From positions 2,865,501 to 2,929,500 of the forward strand of contig NZ_JAUSYN010000002.1 of the NCBI RefSeq assembly GCF_030816915.1: a DNA stretch of 64,000 nt, written 5' to 3'. Every line of letters begins with the position of its first letter. Position 1 is the first letter of the stretch. The position numbers and the translations under genes are program-made. Under the pieces are notes generated by a model. That model worked only from the letters and a program-made list of their open reading frames with translations. It was not told the origin of the DNA and ran no database searches. Source of the DNA: Streptomyces sp. B3I8. GTDB lineage: Bacteria > Actinomycetota > Actinomycetes > Streptomycetales > Streptomycetaceae. Shown here in pieces: positions 20,626 to 28,263 of the stretch.

Positions 20626-21299
20626 TGGTCGCTGTGGCGACCGACTCGAGCAGCACCCCGAGCAATGACAAGCCGCGGCGGCCCCGCCGCACCCGGATGA
20701 CCGGAGCGGAGCGCCGCCAGCAGCTGCTCGAGATCGGCCGCACCCTGTTCGCCACCAAGGGGTTCGAGGGCACGTCGGTGGAGGAGATCGCGGCCAGGGC
20801 CGGCGTGTCCAAACCCGTGGTGTACGAGCATTTCGGCGGCAAGGAGGGCCTGTACGCGGTGGTCGTCGACCGCGAGATGCGGCGGCTGCTGGACATGGTC
20901 ACCGGTTCGCTGACCGCCGGCCACCCGCGCGAGCTCCTCGAACAGGCCGCGTTCGCCCTGCTGGACTACATCGAGGAGTTCACGGACGGTTTCCGCATCC
21001 TCGTCCGGGACTCCCCCATCCCCCAGTCGACGGGCTCGTTCGCCTCGCTGATCTCGGACATCGCCACGAAGGTGGAGGACATCCTGGGCCGCGAGTTCAA
21101 GAGCCGCGGCTTCGACCCGAAGCTGGCCCCGCTGTACGCGCAGGCCCTGGTCGGCATGGTCGCGCTGACCGGCCAGTGGTGGCTGGACGTCCGCCGCCCG
21201 AAGAAGGCCGAGGTCGCCGCCCATCTGGTCAACCTGGCCTGGCACGGCCTGGACGGCCTGGAACCGAAGCCGCGTCTGATAGGGCACCGCAAGAGCTGA
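20622..21299 (+). CDS. TetR-family regulator, probably of the desaturase operon
   Basis: A 225-residue protein. A basic N-terminal tail (RRPRRTRMTGAERRQQLLEIG) leads into a TetR helix-turn-helix (GTSVEEIAARAGVSKPVVYEHFGGKEGLY). The rest is an alpha-helical ligand domain. The start at 20622 overlaps the desaturase stop; an ATG three bases later and a GTG at 20634 are also possible. Overlap with the desaturase and the tandem palindromes upstream suggest autogenous, fatty-acyl-CoA-responsive control, as described for DesT and MadR systems elsewhere. That ligand is inferred. Confidence 0.88.
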   Translation: MMVAVATDSSSTPSNDKPRRPRRTRMTGAERRQQLLEIGRTLFATKGFEGTSVEEIAARAGVSKPVVYEHFGGKEGLYAVVVDREMRRLLDMVTGSLTAGHPRELLEQAAFALLDYIEEFTDGFRILVRDSPIPQSTGSFASLISDIATKVEDILGREFKSRGFDPKLAPLYAQALVGMVALTGQWWLDVRRPKKAEVAAHLVNLAWHGLDGLEPKPRLIGHRKS

Positions 21300-21347
21300 C
21301 GGGGGCACGCGGAGCGGGCGGGGCCGGAGCGGGCCGGTCCCGCGGAG

Positions 21348-22106
21348 TCACGGTGACTCCACCCCGAACTCGTAGGCCACTTCCCAGCGCACGTCCGGGA
21401 CCGTGATGTCCGCGGTTTCCACCGGGCGTCCGTCGGTGTCGTAGTAGGTCCTCTCGATCTGGAGCACCAGATCGCCCACGCTGATGCCGAGCAGGTTCGC
21501 CTGCGCCTGGGTGGCACGGGCGGCGCGTGGCACCTCGACCGCGGTGTCGACCTCCACGCCGATCGCGCGCATCCGCTCGACCACTCCGGCTCCCGCGAGC
21601 GGTCCCATCTCCGGCAGCACGACCGGGGTTCCGTCCGTGATGGCCATCGGTTCCCAGGACTGGGAGAGCTGGACGGGCTGCCCGTCGGCCAGGAACTCGT
21701 AGCGCGTGGTCACGCAGAGATCTCCGGGATCGATGGCGAGTCGCTCCGCGACGGATTCCGGTGCGGGCACCCGCGCCTGACTGTGCGACTCCCACGTCCC
21801 GCTGCGGCCCTGCTCCCTCATGTCGGCACGGAAGGGCGATCCGCCCCGGCGTTCGCGATGCCGGGAGCGGACCATGCGCAGCCGCTCGCGTGGCCTGCGT
21901 ACATAGGTTCCCGAACCCGCCCGCCCTTCGAGGAGCCCCTCCACGATCAGCCGGTCCATGGCCCGTTGGGTGACGTTGCGGCCGACGCCGTACTCCTGGG
22001 CGAGCTGGGCACGGGACGGCAGCCGCGTTCCGACGTCCCATTCCCCCGCGAGGACGCGGGCACGCAGCGAGTCGGCCACTTCGAGGTACGGCGCCTCTCG
22101 GGGCAT
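21348..22106 (-). CDS. GntR-family regulator, HutC/UTRA subfamily
   Basis: A 252-residue protein. The N-terminal winged helix (ADSLRARVLAGEWDVGTRLPSRAQLAQEYGVGRNVTQRAM and DRLIVEGLLEGRAGSGTYV) is typical GntR. Residues about 95-250 form a UTRA ligand domain (VTTRYEFLADGQPVQLSQSW, LLGISVGDLVLQIERTYYDTDGRPVE). ATG at 22106 has a GGAG-type site. It diverges from a coupled three-gene unit, and the palindrome in the shared intergenic region is a likely operator. The effector is unknown. Confidence 0.9.
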   Translation of the reverse strand: MPREAPYLEVADSLRARVLAGEWDVGTRLPSRAQLAQEYGVGRNVTQRAMDRLIVEGLLEGRAGSGTYVRRPRERLRMVRSRHRERRGGSPFRADMREQGRSGTWESHSQARVPAPESVAERLAIDPGDLCVTTRYEFLADGQPVQLSQSWEPMAITDGTPVVLPEMGPLAGAGVVERMRAIGVEVDTAVEVPRAARATQAQANLLGISVGDLVLQIERTYYDTDGRPVETADITVPDVRWEVAYEFGVESP

Positions 22107-22199
22107 GGGCGGGCTCTCCGTTTCCGCTGCCGTGGACGGGTGTTCGTTCCCGATTCCGGGAGTTCCAGCGACGTTGACAAGTTACTGCATCAGGTGAAA

Positions 22200-22213
22200 G
22201 CTACTGAAGTAGC
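22200..22213. promoter_or_regulatory. GntR-type palindrome in divergent promoter
   Basis: A perfect palindrome, GCTACTGAAGTAGC (22200-22213), lies between the GntR gene and the rightward unit. A related half (GTTACTG) lies 19 bases to the left. TTGACA at 22174-22179 could be the -35 of the rightward promoter. Repression by the GntR protein is inferred. Confidence 0.6.
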
Positions 22214-22250
22214 AATACGTTGAGTGCTTGCACCACTACGGGGGGCTTCT

Positions 22251-22520
22251 TTGCGTGCTGGGAAGGTGCGGGCGGTCGCCCTGGCCGCCGGGCTCACCGC
22301 AGTGACCGGTCGTGAGGCCCGCACCGAGGAACTGCCCGGCCGTGTACGGGTGACGGCCGCACTGCCCGAGCGGCTGACGGAAGCCGCCCGGCGGTCATTG
22401 CTCACCGTTCTCGCCGACGCCGACCGTTACGGCCACGACGTGACGGCTCGCGGTGCGGTCGTCTGGGCCGAGATCGACTGTGGCCGGGCGTCGACACGAG
22501 ACGTGAACTCCTGCTCCTGA
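22251..22520 (+). CDS. Small hypothetical protein
   Basis: An 89-residue protein beginning with a short basic stretch, then VRAVALAAGLTAVTGREA, with WAEIDCGRAS near the end. From memory, similar small proteins occur beside GntR genes in many streptomycetes, but no function is known. TTG at 22251 is chosen because GGGGGG lies five bases upstream; GTG at 22224 and 22266 are alternatives without good sites. The stop overlaps the next start by one base. Confidence 0.6.
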   Translation: MRAGKVRAVALAAGLTAVTGREARTEELPGRVRVTAALPERLTEAARRSLLTVLADADRYGHDVTARGAVVWAEIDCGRASTRDVNSCS

Positions 22521-22846
22521 TGAGAGGTCATCACATACTCCGCACGACCACACACGTACGCGGTGCAGGCGGTCTTCTCCGCACCGTCCTCACCCTGCGC
22601 GCCCCGAGAGGAAGACACCGCGCCACCACGGCACAGAAGAGTTCTCGCTGCGGGGCTCCGCCCCGGCCCCCGAAGCGCCCGGCGCCCGGTCCAGGCGTCA
22701 CCGGGCTCACCCTCGCCCCGACCGTCCGCCGCTGGTACGAGCCTCTCGACGGGGCCGCCAACCTGCTGGTCCGGCCCTACGTCGCGGTGTACGAGGGTGG
22801 CGGCGCGAGCCGGGGGCTCCGGGTGCGCGCGGGAGCCGTCGCGTGA
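22520..22846 (+). CDS. Small hypothetical protein coupled to the ATPase gene
   Basis: A 108-residue protein. The first half is Arg/Pro/Thr-rich and looks poorly conserved. The C-terminal part (TVRRWYEPLDGAANLLVRPY, then VAVYE) resembles short actinobacterial ORFs with an LVRPYV motif. Its ATG overlaps the previous stop (TGATG), and its stop overlaps the next start (GTGA). This supports translation of the 3' part, even though a typical Streptomyces GC hairpin lies near 22655. The true start could be downstream. Confidence 0.45.
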   Translation: MRGHHILRTTTHVRGAGGLLRTVLTLRAPRGRHRATTAQKSSRCGAPPRPPKRPAPGPGVTGLTLAPTVRRWYEPLDGAANLLVRPYVAVYEGGGASRGLRVRAGAVA

Positions 22847-23595
22847 CCGGCGGTGTGCGGTTGTTGCCCTGGGTCGGGGCGCACGGGCAGCCCTGTCTTC
22901 TTCTGGCCGACGGCGACGGGACCGTGTCCCGGCTCGCCGACCGGGTCGAGGACATGCAGCTCCGCCTCGGTGAGCTGCTGCTCGGTCGGACGAGGGAGGC
23001 ACTGGCCGCCGAGGACGAGGCGCACAACACCCCCACACTGATCGGGCAGTTGGCCGACGCCCTCGCGGACGCGCTGCTCATCGCGCGGGCGCGCGGGAAC
23101 CGTGCGGGCGGGCCCCCCGGAACCGTGCCGGGCCCGGGCCGCGAGCTCGCCCCGCCGCAGTTCGCCTGCGTCCGGTTCTCCCTCCCCGGCGACGACCTCG
23201 CCTCCGCACCCGCCGCCCGGCACCGGGTGCGCGACGTGGTCGAAGGATGGGAGCTGCCGGTCTCCGTGGCGGAGGACGTGGAGACGATCACCGGCGAGCT
23301 CGTCGCCAACGCCCTGGAGCACAGCGGCAGTCACCGCATCACCGTGGCCTGCGCGCTCACCCCCGACAGGGTCACCCTCGGGGTCGGTGACGAGGGGCGG
23401 GGCGGCACGTCCGTCACGGCGGTACCGGAACCCGATCCGGAGCGGGAGGACGGGCGCGGCCTGCTCCTCACCGCCGCGCTGTCCGCCCGCTGGGGCACCC
23501 ATCGGGCAGCCGACGGCGGCCTGACGGTGTGGGCGGAGGTCGCCGTCCGGCCGACGTACGCCTCGCACCCCCGGCGGACGCGAGGAACGTCATGA
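22843..23595 (+). CDS. ATP-binding protein, SpoIIAB/RsbW-like HATPase
   Basis: A 250-residue protein. The C-terminal half is a GHKL ATPase of the anti-sigma kinase type: VAEDVETITGELVANALEHSGS (N box), then VGDEGRG (G1) and EDGRGLLLTAALSARWGTH (G2). The first about 110 residues carry no recognisable domain except a short helical region. Streptomycetes encode many such orphan ATPases; a few act as anti-sigma factors. GTG at 22843 overlaps the previous stop, so it belongs to the GntR-linked unit. Confidence 0.8.
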   Translation: MTGGVRLLPWVGAHGQPCLLLADGDGTVSRLADRVEDMQLRLGELLLGRTREALAAEDEAHNTPTLIGQLADALADALLIARARGNRAGGPPGTVPGPGRELAPPQFACVRFSLPGDDLASAPAARHRVRDVVEGWELPVSVAEDVETITGELVANALEHSGSHRITVACALTPDRVTLGVGDEGRGGTSVTAVPEPDPEREDGRGLLLTAALSARWGTHRAADGGLTVWAEVAVRPTYASHPRRTRGTS

Positions 23596-23609
23596 CCTCG
23601 GACCTTCGT

Positions 23610-23978
23610 TCAGACGCGGTCGTGGAGCGTGACGTGGTAGCCGTCGGGGTCGGCGAAGGTGAAGGTGCGGCCGAAGGGGCCGTCGATCGGCGCGGAGACG
23701 ATGGTGTGGCCGTCGGCGGCGAGGGCGTCGTGGACGGCCTGGACGTCGGTGGCGTGGAACCAGAGCGCGGCACCGATGCCGGGCCGGTCGGCGGAGGCGA
23801 GGTCGGTGCCGGGGACGATGTCGCGCAGTGCGAACGCGATCGGCTTCGTCTCGAAGACGACGGCGTGCGGGGGGCCGGCCTGGGAGCGGACGAGGCCGAG
23901 GTACTGCTCGTAGAACGCCTGCGAGGCGTCGAGGTCGCGTACCTGGAGGGAGATGAAGTCGGGGCCGGTGGCGGGCAT
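23610..23978 (-). CDS. Glyoxalase / VOC-family protein
   Basis: A 122-residue single-module vicinal-oxygen-chelate protein: FISLQVRDLDASQAFYEQYLGL at the N-terminus and FTFADPDGYHVTLHDRV at the end. Relatives include metal-dependent dioxygenases, glyoxalases and antibiotic-binding proteins; the exact reaction cannot be read from the sequence. ATG at 23978 has GGAG at normal distance. It diverges from a MarR gene, and two palindromes between them suggest control by that regulator, possibly in response to an electrophile or antibiotic. Confidence 0.85.
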   Translation of the reverse strand: MPATGPDFISLQVRDLDASQAFYEQYLGLVRSQAGPPHAVVFETKPIAFALRDIVPGTDLASADRPGIGAALWFHATDVQAVHDALAADGHTIVSAPIDGPFGRTFTFADPDGYHVTLHDRV

Positions 23979-24006
23979 GGTGGTGCTCCTTCTGTCCGTG
24001 GCATCC

Positions 24007-24051
24007 GTGTCAGATTCCTGACACAGCCAATGTATGTCAGAATACTGACAT
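24007..24051. promoter_or_regulatory. Two MarR-type operators in divergent promoter
   Basis: Two matching palindromes: GTGTCAG-attc-CTGACAC (24007-24024) and ATGTCAG-aata-CTGACAT (24034-24051), 27 bp centre to centre. The second covers the MarR start codon. They sit between the glyoxalase-like gene and the MarR gene. Binding by the MarR protein is inferred. Confidence 0.8.
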
Positions 24052-24556
24052 GAGGCAAGGCGAGATCGGGCCCGGCGTCGACCTGGACAGATCACTGGGG
24101 TACCTGCTGAAAGAGGCTTCGAGCGCGCTGCGCGTGGCCATGGAGGAGGTGCTGCGACCGCTCGGGATGAGCGTGACGCACTACTCCTGCCTCGAACTGC
24201 TGGCCCAGCGGCCGGGGTTGTCGAACTCCGAGCTCGCGCGGGGCGCGTTCGTGACCCGGCAGTCGATGAACACTCTGCTCAAGAACCTGGAACGGGACGG
24301 CTATGTGACCCGGCCCGCGGAGGCGCCCGTCGGGAAGGTGCTGCCCGCGCGGCTCACGCCCCGTGGCCGACGGAGTCTGGAGGCGGCGACGGCGGCGGTC
24401 CGGTCCGTCGAGGTCAGGATGGTCTCCGGCCTGAGCGGGGACGAGCAGGCGGAGGCGTTCCGGCTGCTGCGGAGCATGGTCCGTTCCCTGCGCGGGGGCG
24501 AGAGCGGGGACGAGGGCGAGGGCGGGGACGAGCGCGGGGGCGGCGTGACGGCGTGA
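24050..24556 (+). CDS. MarR-family regulator
   Basis: A 168-residue winged-helix protein: GMSVTHYSCLELLAQRPGLS, NSELARGAFVTRQSMNTLLKNLERDG (recognition helix) and KVLPARLTPRGR (wing). The C-terminal tail is Gly/Glu/Asp repeats. ATG at 24050 lies inside the second operator, and no Shine-Dalgarno box is visible, which suggests a leaderless transcript or a later start. The likely target is its own gene and the divergent glyoxalase-like gene. Confidence 0.87.
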   Translation: MRQGEIGPGVDLDRSLGYLLKEASSALRVAMEEVLRPLGMSVTHYSCLELLAQRPGLSNSELARGAFVTRQSMNTLLKNLERDGYVTRPAEAPVGKVLPARLTPRGRRSLEAATAAVRSVEVRMVSGLSGDEQAEAFRLLRSMVRSLRGGESGDEGEGGDERGGGVTA

Positions 24557-24565
24557 CCGGCCGAC

Positions 24566-25009
24566 CTACCTCCACCTCTTCACCAGCGTGTACTCCGTGA
24601 TCCCCGGCGGGTAGTCGGGGATCACGCAGACCTCCTCGTAGCCCTGTTTCGCATAGAACTTCGGGGCCTGGAAGTCCCACGTCTCCACGCGGGACGCGGT
24701 GCACGCGCGCTCCGTGCGGCCGAGGTGTTCGGCCCGGGCCAGGAGGTGGGCGCCCAGGCCCGTACCCCGGAACGGTTCGTCGACCCAGAGGTAGGTGACG
24801 TGCAGCCACGTCGCCCAGGTGTGGCCGACCAGGCCGCCGGCCAGTGAACCGGAGTCGCCGAGGGCCCACACGTGCAGCGGGGACTCGCGGGCGCCGGGCG
24901 TGCCGCGCAGGGCGCGCAGGACGGGGGAGGCCGCCGTGTTCGTGTCGCGCAGTCGCCTCCGCAGCAGATCGCGCCGCTCGTTGTCGACTTCTGTCTCGAT
25001 ACGAAACAT
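24566..25009 (-). CDS. GNAT-family N-acetyltransferase
   Basis: A 147-residue acetyltransferase. The acetyl-CoA signature FRGTGLGAHLLARAEHL follows the beta4 strand VTYLWVDEPF, and FQAPKFYAKQGYEEV is the usual beta5 and C-terminal part. Substrate unknown. ATG at 25009 is used with a weak GGTGAG site; an ATG four codons upstream is equally possible. It converges with the MarR gene, nine bases between stops. Confidence 0.85.
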   Translation of the reverse strand: MFRIETEVDNERRDLLRRRLRDTNTAASPVLRALRGTPGARESPLHVWALGDSGSLAGGLVGHTWATWLHVTYLWVDEPFRGTGLGAHLLARAEHLGRTERACTASRVETWDFQAPKFYAKQGYEEVCVIPDYPPGITEYTLVKRWR

Positions 25010-25273
25010 ACGGCTCACCATAAACGCGCCGGACGGGCAGTTCCGCGAATTCGCTTCCGCTCCGCGCACGCCGCCCTACTCTGAGAACGGTGCCGGTGGG
25101 GGCCGGTGCCGATCAGGGGGCGAAACAGTCGGGTACGACACCCGGAGTGGGGGTAGCAGTGTCAGCACGGCGGCGGCCGTGCGGCTGCGACGCCCTGTGT
25201 CCCGAGCCGGCCGCTCGGGGGCTCCGGGCGGCGTACCCGCTCCGGCCGTCCCCCGACCTGTGGGGGTAATTCA

Positions 25274-26050
25274 GTGGTGCGCATCCGAGTCCTGGTCGTC
25301 GACGACCACCGCATCTTCGCCGAGTCGCTCGCCGCGGCCCTGGCCGCCGAGCCGGACGTCGAGGTCTCCGCGGCCGGCAGCGGCCCGGCGGCGCTGCGCT
25401 GCCTGGAGCGGGCGGTGGCGGAGGGCCGCAGATTCGACGTCATGCTCGTCGACGCCGATCTGGGGTGCGCAGCGCCCCCGGCCCGGCCCGCCGCCGTTCC
25501 CGTGCAGCCGGTGGGTGAGGACGGCGTCGTCGACGGGATCTCCCTGGTCACCGGCGTCCGCAGCGTCCACCCCGGGGTGCGGACCGTCGTACTCGCCGAG
25601 AAGGACGACCCGCGCCGTGCCGCGCTCGCGCTGCAGGCGGGGGCGTGCGGCTGGGTCGCCAAGGACTGCTCGCTGGTCCGGCTGCTCACCGTCATCCGCG
25701 GCGTGCTGCGCGACGAGACGCATCTGCCGCCCGCCCTGCTCACCGGCGTGCTGCGCGAGCTGACCGCCGCGCGCAAGCACCGCACGGAGAGCGAGCGGCT
25801 GGTGGAGTCGCTGACCCCGCGCGAGCGCGAGGTGCTGCGCTGCATGGTCGCCGGGCTGGGGCGCAAGGCCGTCGCCGAACGGCTGTTCCTCTCCCCGCAC
25901 ACCGTCCGCACGCACATGCAGAACGTGCTGGGCAAGCTCGGCGTGCACTCCACGCTGGCCGCCGTCGCCCTCGCGCGACGGGCCGGCGTGGGGCCCGTCG
26001 ACCTGAAGCTAACCGGGGATGTTGTCGAACGGGGCGGTCAACTGGCGTAG
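25274..26050 (+). CDS. LuxR/NarL-family response regulator (orphan)
   Basis: A 258-residue protein with an intact receiver: VLVVDDHRIF (acidic pair), DVMLVDADLG (phosphoacceptor Asp), a later VVLAEKDD, and GWVAKD (Lys). A C-terminal LuxR helix-turn-helix follows (LTPREREVLRCMVAGLGRKAVAERLFLSPHTVRTHMQNVLGKLGV). About 25 Pro/Ala/Val residues are inserted after the phosphorylation loop, longer than usual. GTG at 25274 has a G-rich site. No kinase gene is adjacent. The 3' end overlaps the convergent tamR stop by 42 bases. Confidence 0.9.
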   Translation: MVRIRVLVVDDHRIFAESLAAALAAEPDVEVSAAGSGPAALRCLERAVAEGRRFDVMLVDADLGCAAPPARPAAVPVQPVGEDGVVDGISLVTGVRSVHPGVRTVVLAEKDDPRRAALALQAGACGWVAKDCSLVRLLTVIRGVLRDETHLPPALLTGVLRELTAARKHRTESERLVESLTPREREVLRCMVAGLGRKAVAERLFLSPHTVRTHMQNVLGKLGVHSTLAAVALARRAGVGPVDLKLTGDVVERGGQLA

Positions 26051-26506
26051 CAGTCCAGCCAGTTCGGCGCGCTGGGCGCTGCTCAGCTCGGCGAGGAGGG
26101 CCCGCTCCTGGTCGAGCAGCCCGGCCAGCGCGCGGTCGGCCTGGTCCCGGCCCACCTCGGTGAGCCGGACCAGCACGCCGCGCCGGTCGGTGGGGTCGGG
26201 CAGCCGCTCCACCAGTCCCTTCTTGGCCAGGCGGTCGATGCGGTTGGTCATCGTGCCGGAGGTGACCAGGGTCTGGGTCAGCAGTTGTCCCGGGGAGAGC
26301 TGGTAGGGGACGCCGGCCCGACGCAGCGCGGTGAGCACGTCGAACTCCCACGGTTCCAGGCTGTGTTCCGCGAACGCCAGCCGGCGGGCACGGTCGAGGT
26401 GCCGGGCGAGTCTGCTCACCCGGCTGAGTACCTCCAGCGGCTCCACGTCGAGGTCCGGGCGTTCCCGACGCCATGCTGCGACCAGCCGATCGACCTCGTC
26501 CTCCAT
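26009..26506 (-). CDS. tamR: MarR-family regulator TamR
   Basis: A 165-residue MarR protein (QLSPGQLLTQTLVTSGTMTNRIDRLAKKGLVERLPDPTDRRGVLVRLT is the winged helix). It diverges from tam, the arrangement described for S. coelicolor TamR, which represses tam and is released by trans-aconitate, citrate and related acids. ATG at 26506 is chosen as the first Met of the conserved part (MEDEVDRLVAAWRRE). No clear ribosome site precedes it, so it may be leaderless. Confidence 0.87.
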   Translation of the reverse strand: MEDEVDRLVAAWRRERPDLDVEPLEVLSRVSRLARHLDRARRLAFAEHSLEPWEFDVLTALRRAGVPYQLSPGQLLTQTLVTSGTMTNRIDRLAKKGLVERLPDPTDRRGVLVRLTEVGRDQADRALAGLLDQERALLAELSSAQRAELAGLLRQLTAPFDNIPG

Positions 26507-26540
26507 ACGATCAGTGTAGTGGTTGTGTCGACGTGAAGTC

Positions 26541-26586
26541 TCTTGACGTACACCCTCTTGATGTTCACTATCTTGACGTCGAGATA
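26541..26586. promoter_or_regulatory. TamR operator region
   Basis: An 18-bp near-perfect palindrome, TATCTTGACGTCGAGATA (26569-26586), with two more TCTTGAYGT half-sites to its left at 26541 and 26556. The three half-sites start exactly 15 bp apart. It lies between tamR and tam and is the expected TamR target. The additional half-sites may seat further dimers. Confidence 0.75.
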
Positions 26587-26679
26587 AATCCTCGTTGAGA
26601 TGAACAGCAACAGCGATCGGCATCGGTGTCACCTCGGGCACCTCACCGCACCGCACCGCACCGATTCGGAGGAGCCGTC

Positions 26680-27513
26680 ATGGCACTCACCACCCCCGTC
26701 TGGGACCCGGGCCAGTACCTGCGGCACGCCGGGCACCGCGCCCGCCCGTTCGTCGACCTGCTCGCCCGCGTCCCCGATCTCCCCGATCTCCCCGGCAGTC
26801 CGCCGCGCATCGCCGATCTCGGCTGCGGCCCGGGCAACGTCACCGTGCTGCTCGCCGACCGCTGGCCCACCGCGCGCATCACCGGTTACGACAACTCGGC
26901 CGAGATGCTGGACGCGGCCACCGTCGCCCACGCCGGCCCCACCCCCGGCGGCGGCCGGCTCGACTTCGCCGTCGCCGACGCGCGCACCTGGACGCCACCC
27001 GAGCCGTACGACCTCCTCCTGAGCAACGCCACGCTGCAGTGGGTGCCGGACCATCTGCACGCCTTCCCGCGCTGGATCGGGGCGCTCGCCGCCGGCGGCA
27101 CGTTCGCCTTCCAGGTGCCCGGCAACTTCGACGCGCCCAGCCACCGGCTGATGCGCGAACTGGCCGGCTCCCCGCGCTGGCGGAGCCGGCTCACGGACAC
27201 CCTGCGGCACGACGACGCCGTGCACTCCCCCGCCGTCTACCTGGAGGCCCTGACCGGCCTCGGCTGCGCGGCGGACGTGTGGGAGACGACGTATCTGCAC
27301 CTGCTGACCGGCGAGGACCCGGTCCTCGACTGGGTCAAGGGCACCGGTCTGCGCCCGGTGCTCACCGCTCTCGGCGACGACCCCGGGGCCCGGGACGCCT
27401 TCGTCGACGAATACCGCGCCGCCCTGCGCGAGGCCTACCCGGCCACCGCGCACGGCACTGTGTTCCCGTTCCGCCGCGTCTTCGCCGTCGCCCGCAAGGG
27501 TGGTGAGGCGTGA
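26680..27513 (+). CDS. tam: trans-Aconitate 2-methyltransferase
   Basis: Methylates trans-aconitate using S-adenosylmethionine, removing an inhibitor of aconitase. The 277 residues have the class I SAM motif IADLGCGPGNVTVLLADRWP, then GYDNSAEML (motif II), YDLLLSNATLQWVPDH and PYDL-type motif III. FPFRRVFAVARK ends the protein as in known Tam enzymes. ATG at 26680 has GGAGGAG. It is divergent from tamR and overlaps or abuts the next gene. Confidence 0.93.
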   Translation: MALTTPVWDPGQYLRHAGHRARPFVDLLARVPDLPDLPGSPPRIADLGCGPGNVTVLLADRWPTARITGYDNSAEMLDAATVAHAGPTPGGGRLDFAVADARTWTPPEPYDLLLSNATLQWVPDHLHAFPRWIGALAAGGTFAFQVPGNFDAPSHRLMRELAGSPRWRSRLTDTLRHDDAVHSPAVYLEALTGLGCAADVWETTYLHLLTGEDPVLDWVKGTGLRPVLTALGDDPGARDAFVDEYRAALREAYPATAHGTVFPFRRVFAVARKGGEA

Positions 27514-27545
27514 TGCCCACGCCCGTCACCCGCCGGGAGGGCGGC

Positions 27546-28109
27546 ATGCTCGCCGCCGTCGACCATGTGCAGCTGGCCGCGCCGCCCGGCTCCGAGGACC
27601 GGCTGCGCGCGTACTACGCCGGGGTGCTCGGCATGACGGAGGCGCCAAAGCCGCCGGTGCTCGCCGCACGCGGCGGCTGCTGGTTCGAGGCCGGTGCCGT
27701 CCGGCTCCACCTGGGCATCGAGGAGGACTTCCGCCCCGCCCGCAAGGCGCACCCCGGGCTGCGCGTCACCGGCATCGAGGCGTACGCGGCCCTCCTCACC
27801 GCCCGCGGGGCCCGGGTCACCTGGGACGACACCCTCCCCGGCCACCGCCGCTTCTACTCCGAGGACCCGGTCGGCAACCGGCTGGAGTTCCTGGAGCCGA
27901 CGGTCGCGGACGGTACGCCGCCGGGCGACAGCACGCGGGGGGGCACACGGACGACGCCCGTCACTCCGCACCCGCGGACGGGGGGAACCGGCCTGAGACG
28001 GTCCGGGACCCGCCGGAACAACGGATCCGGGGCGGACGGAACCCCGGCGGAACAAATGCGGGACGGACCGAATCCCGCCGGAATGGCGGATTCCGTCGGA
28101 ATGAGGTGA
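27546..28109 (+). CDS. Glyoxalase / VOC-family protein with low-complexity tail
   Basis: A 187-residue protein. The first about 125 residues form a VOC module (LAAVDHVQLAAPPGSEDRLR at the start, RFYSEDPVGNRLEFLEP at the end). The last about 60 are Gly/Thr/Arg/Asn-rich without a fold and may be a late addition by read-through into former intergenic DNA. ATG at 27546 has an excellent GGAGG site. An ATG at 27513 overlapping the tam stop is the alternative. Likely co-transcribed with tam, hence under TamR. Confidence 0.8.
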   Translation: MLAAVDHVQLAAPPGSEDRLRAYYAGVLGMTEAPKPPVLAARGGCWFEAGAVRLHLGIEEDFRPARKAHPGLRVTGIEAYAALLTARGARVTWDDTLPGHRRFYSEDPVGNRLEFLEPTVADGTPPGDSTRGGTRTTPVTPHPRTGGTGLRRSGTRRNNGSGADGTPAEQMRDGPNPAGMADSVGMR

Positions 28110-28150
28110 CACCCACATGATCCCTGACCGTTCGCCCCTCACCTACCTCA

Positions 28151-28156
28151 TATAAT
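28151..28156 (+). promoter_or_regulatory. Consensus -10 box upstream of glycosyltransferase
   Basis: TATAAT at 28151-28156, a perfect vegetative -10 in an AT-rich patch, 108 bases before the glycosyltransferase start. No strong -35 is visible. A long leader is implied. Confidence 0.5.
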
Positions 28157-28263
28157 CATCCGATCCTGTTCACAGCTCACCCATCGCTTCTGCACTGACC
28201 TCGCCACGTTCGAGCAGCGTGCGGGGGACGCGGTCGGACGTGGCGCACGGCTCGGGGAATTCC

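Noticed and set aside
25274..26506. LuxR regulator and tamR as a frameshifted or fused gene because they overlap
   Set aside because: They are convergent and overlap tail to tail by 42 bases, each with a complete domain set.
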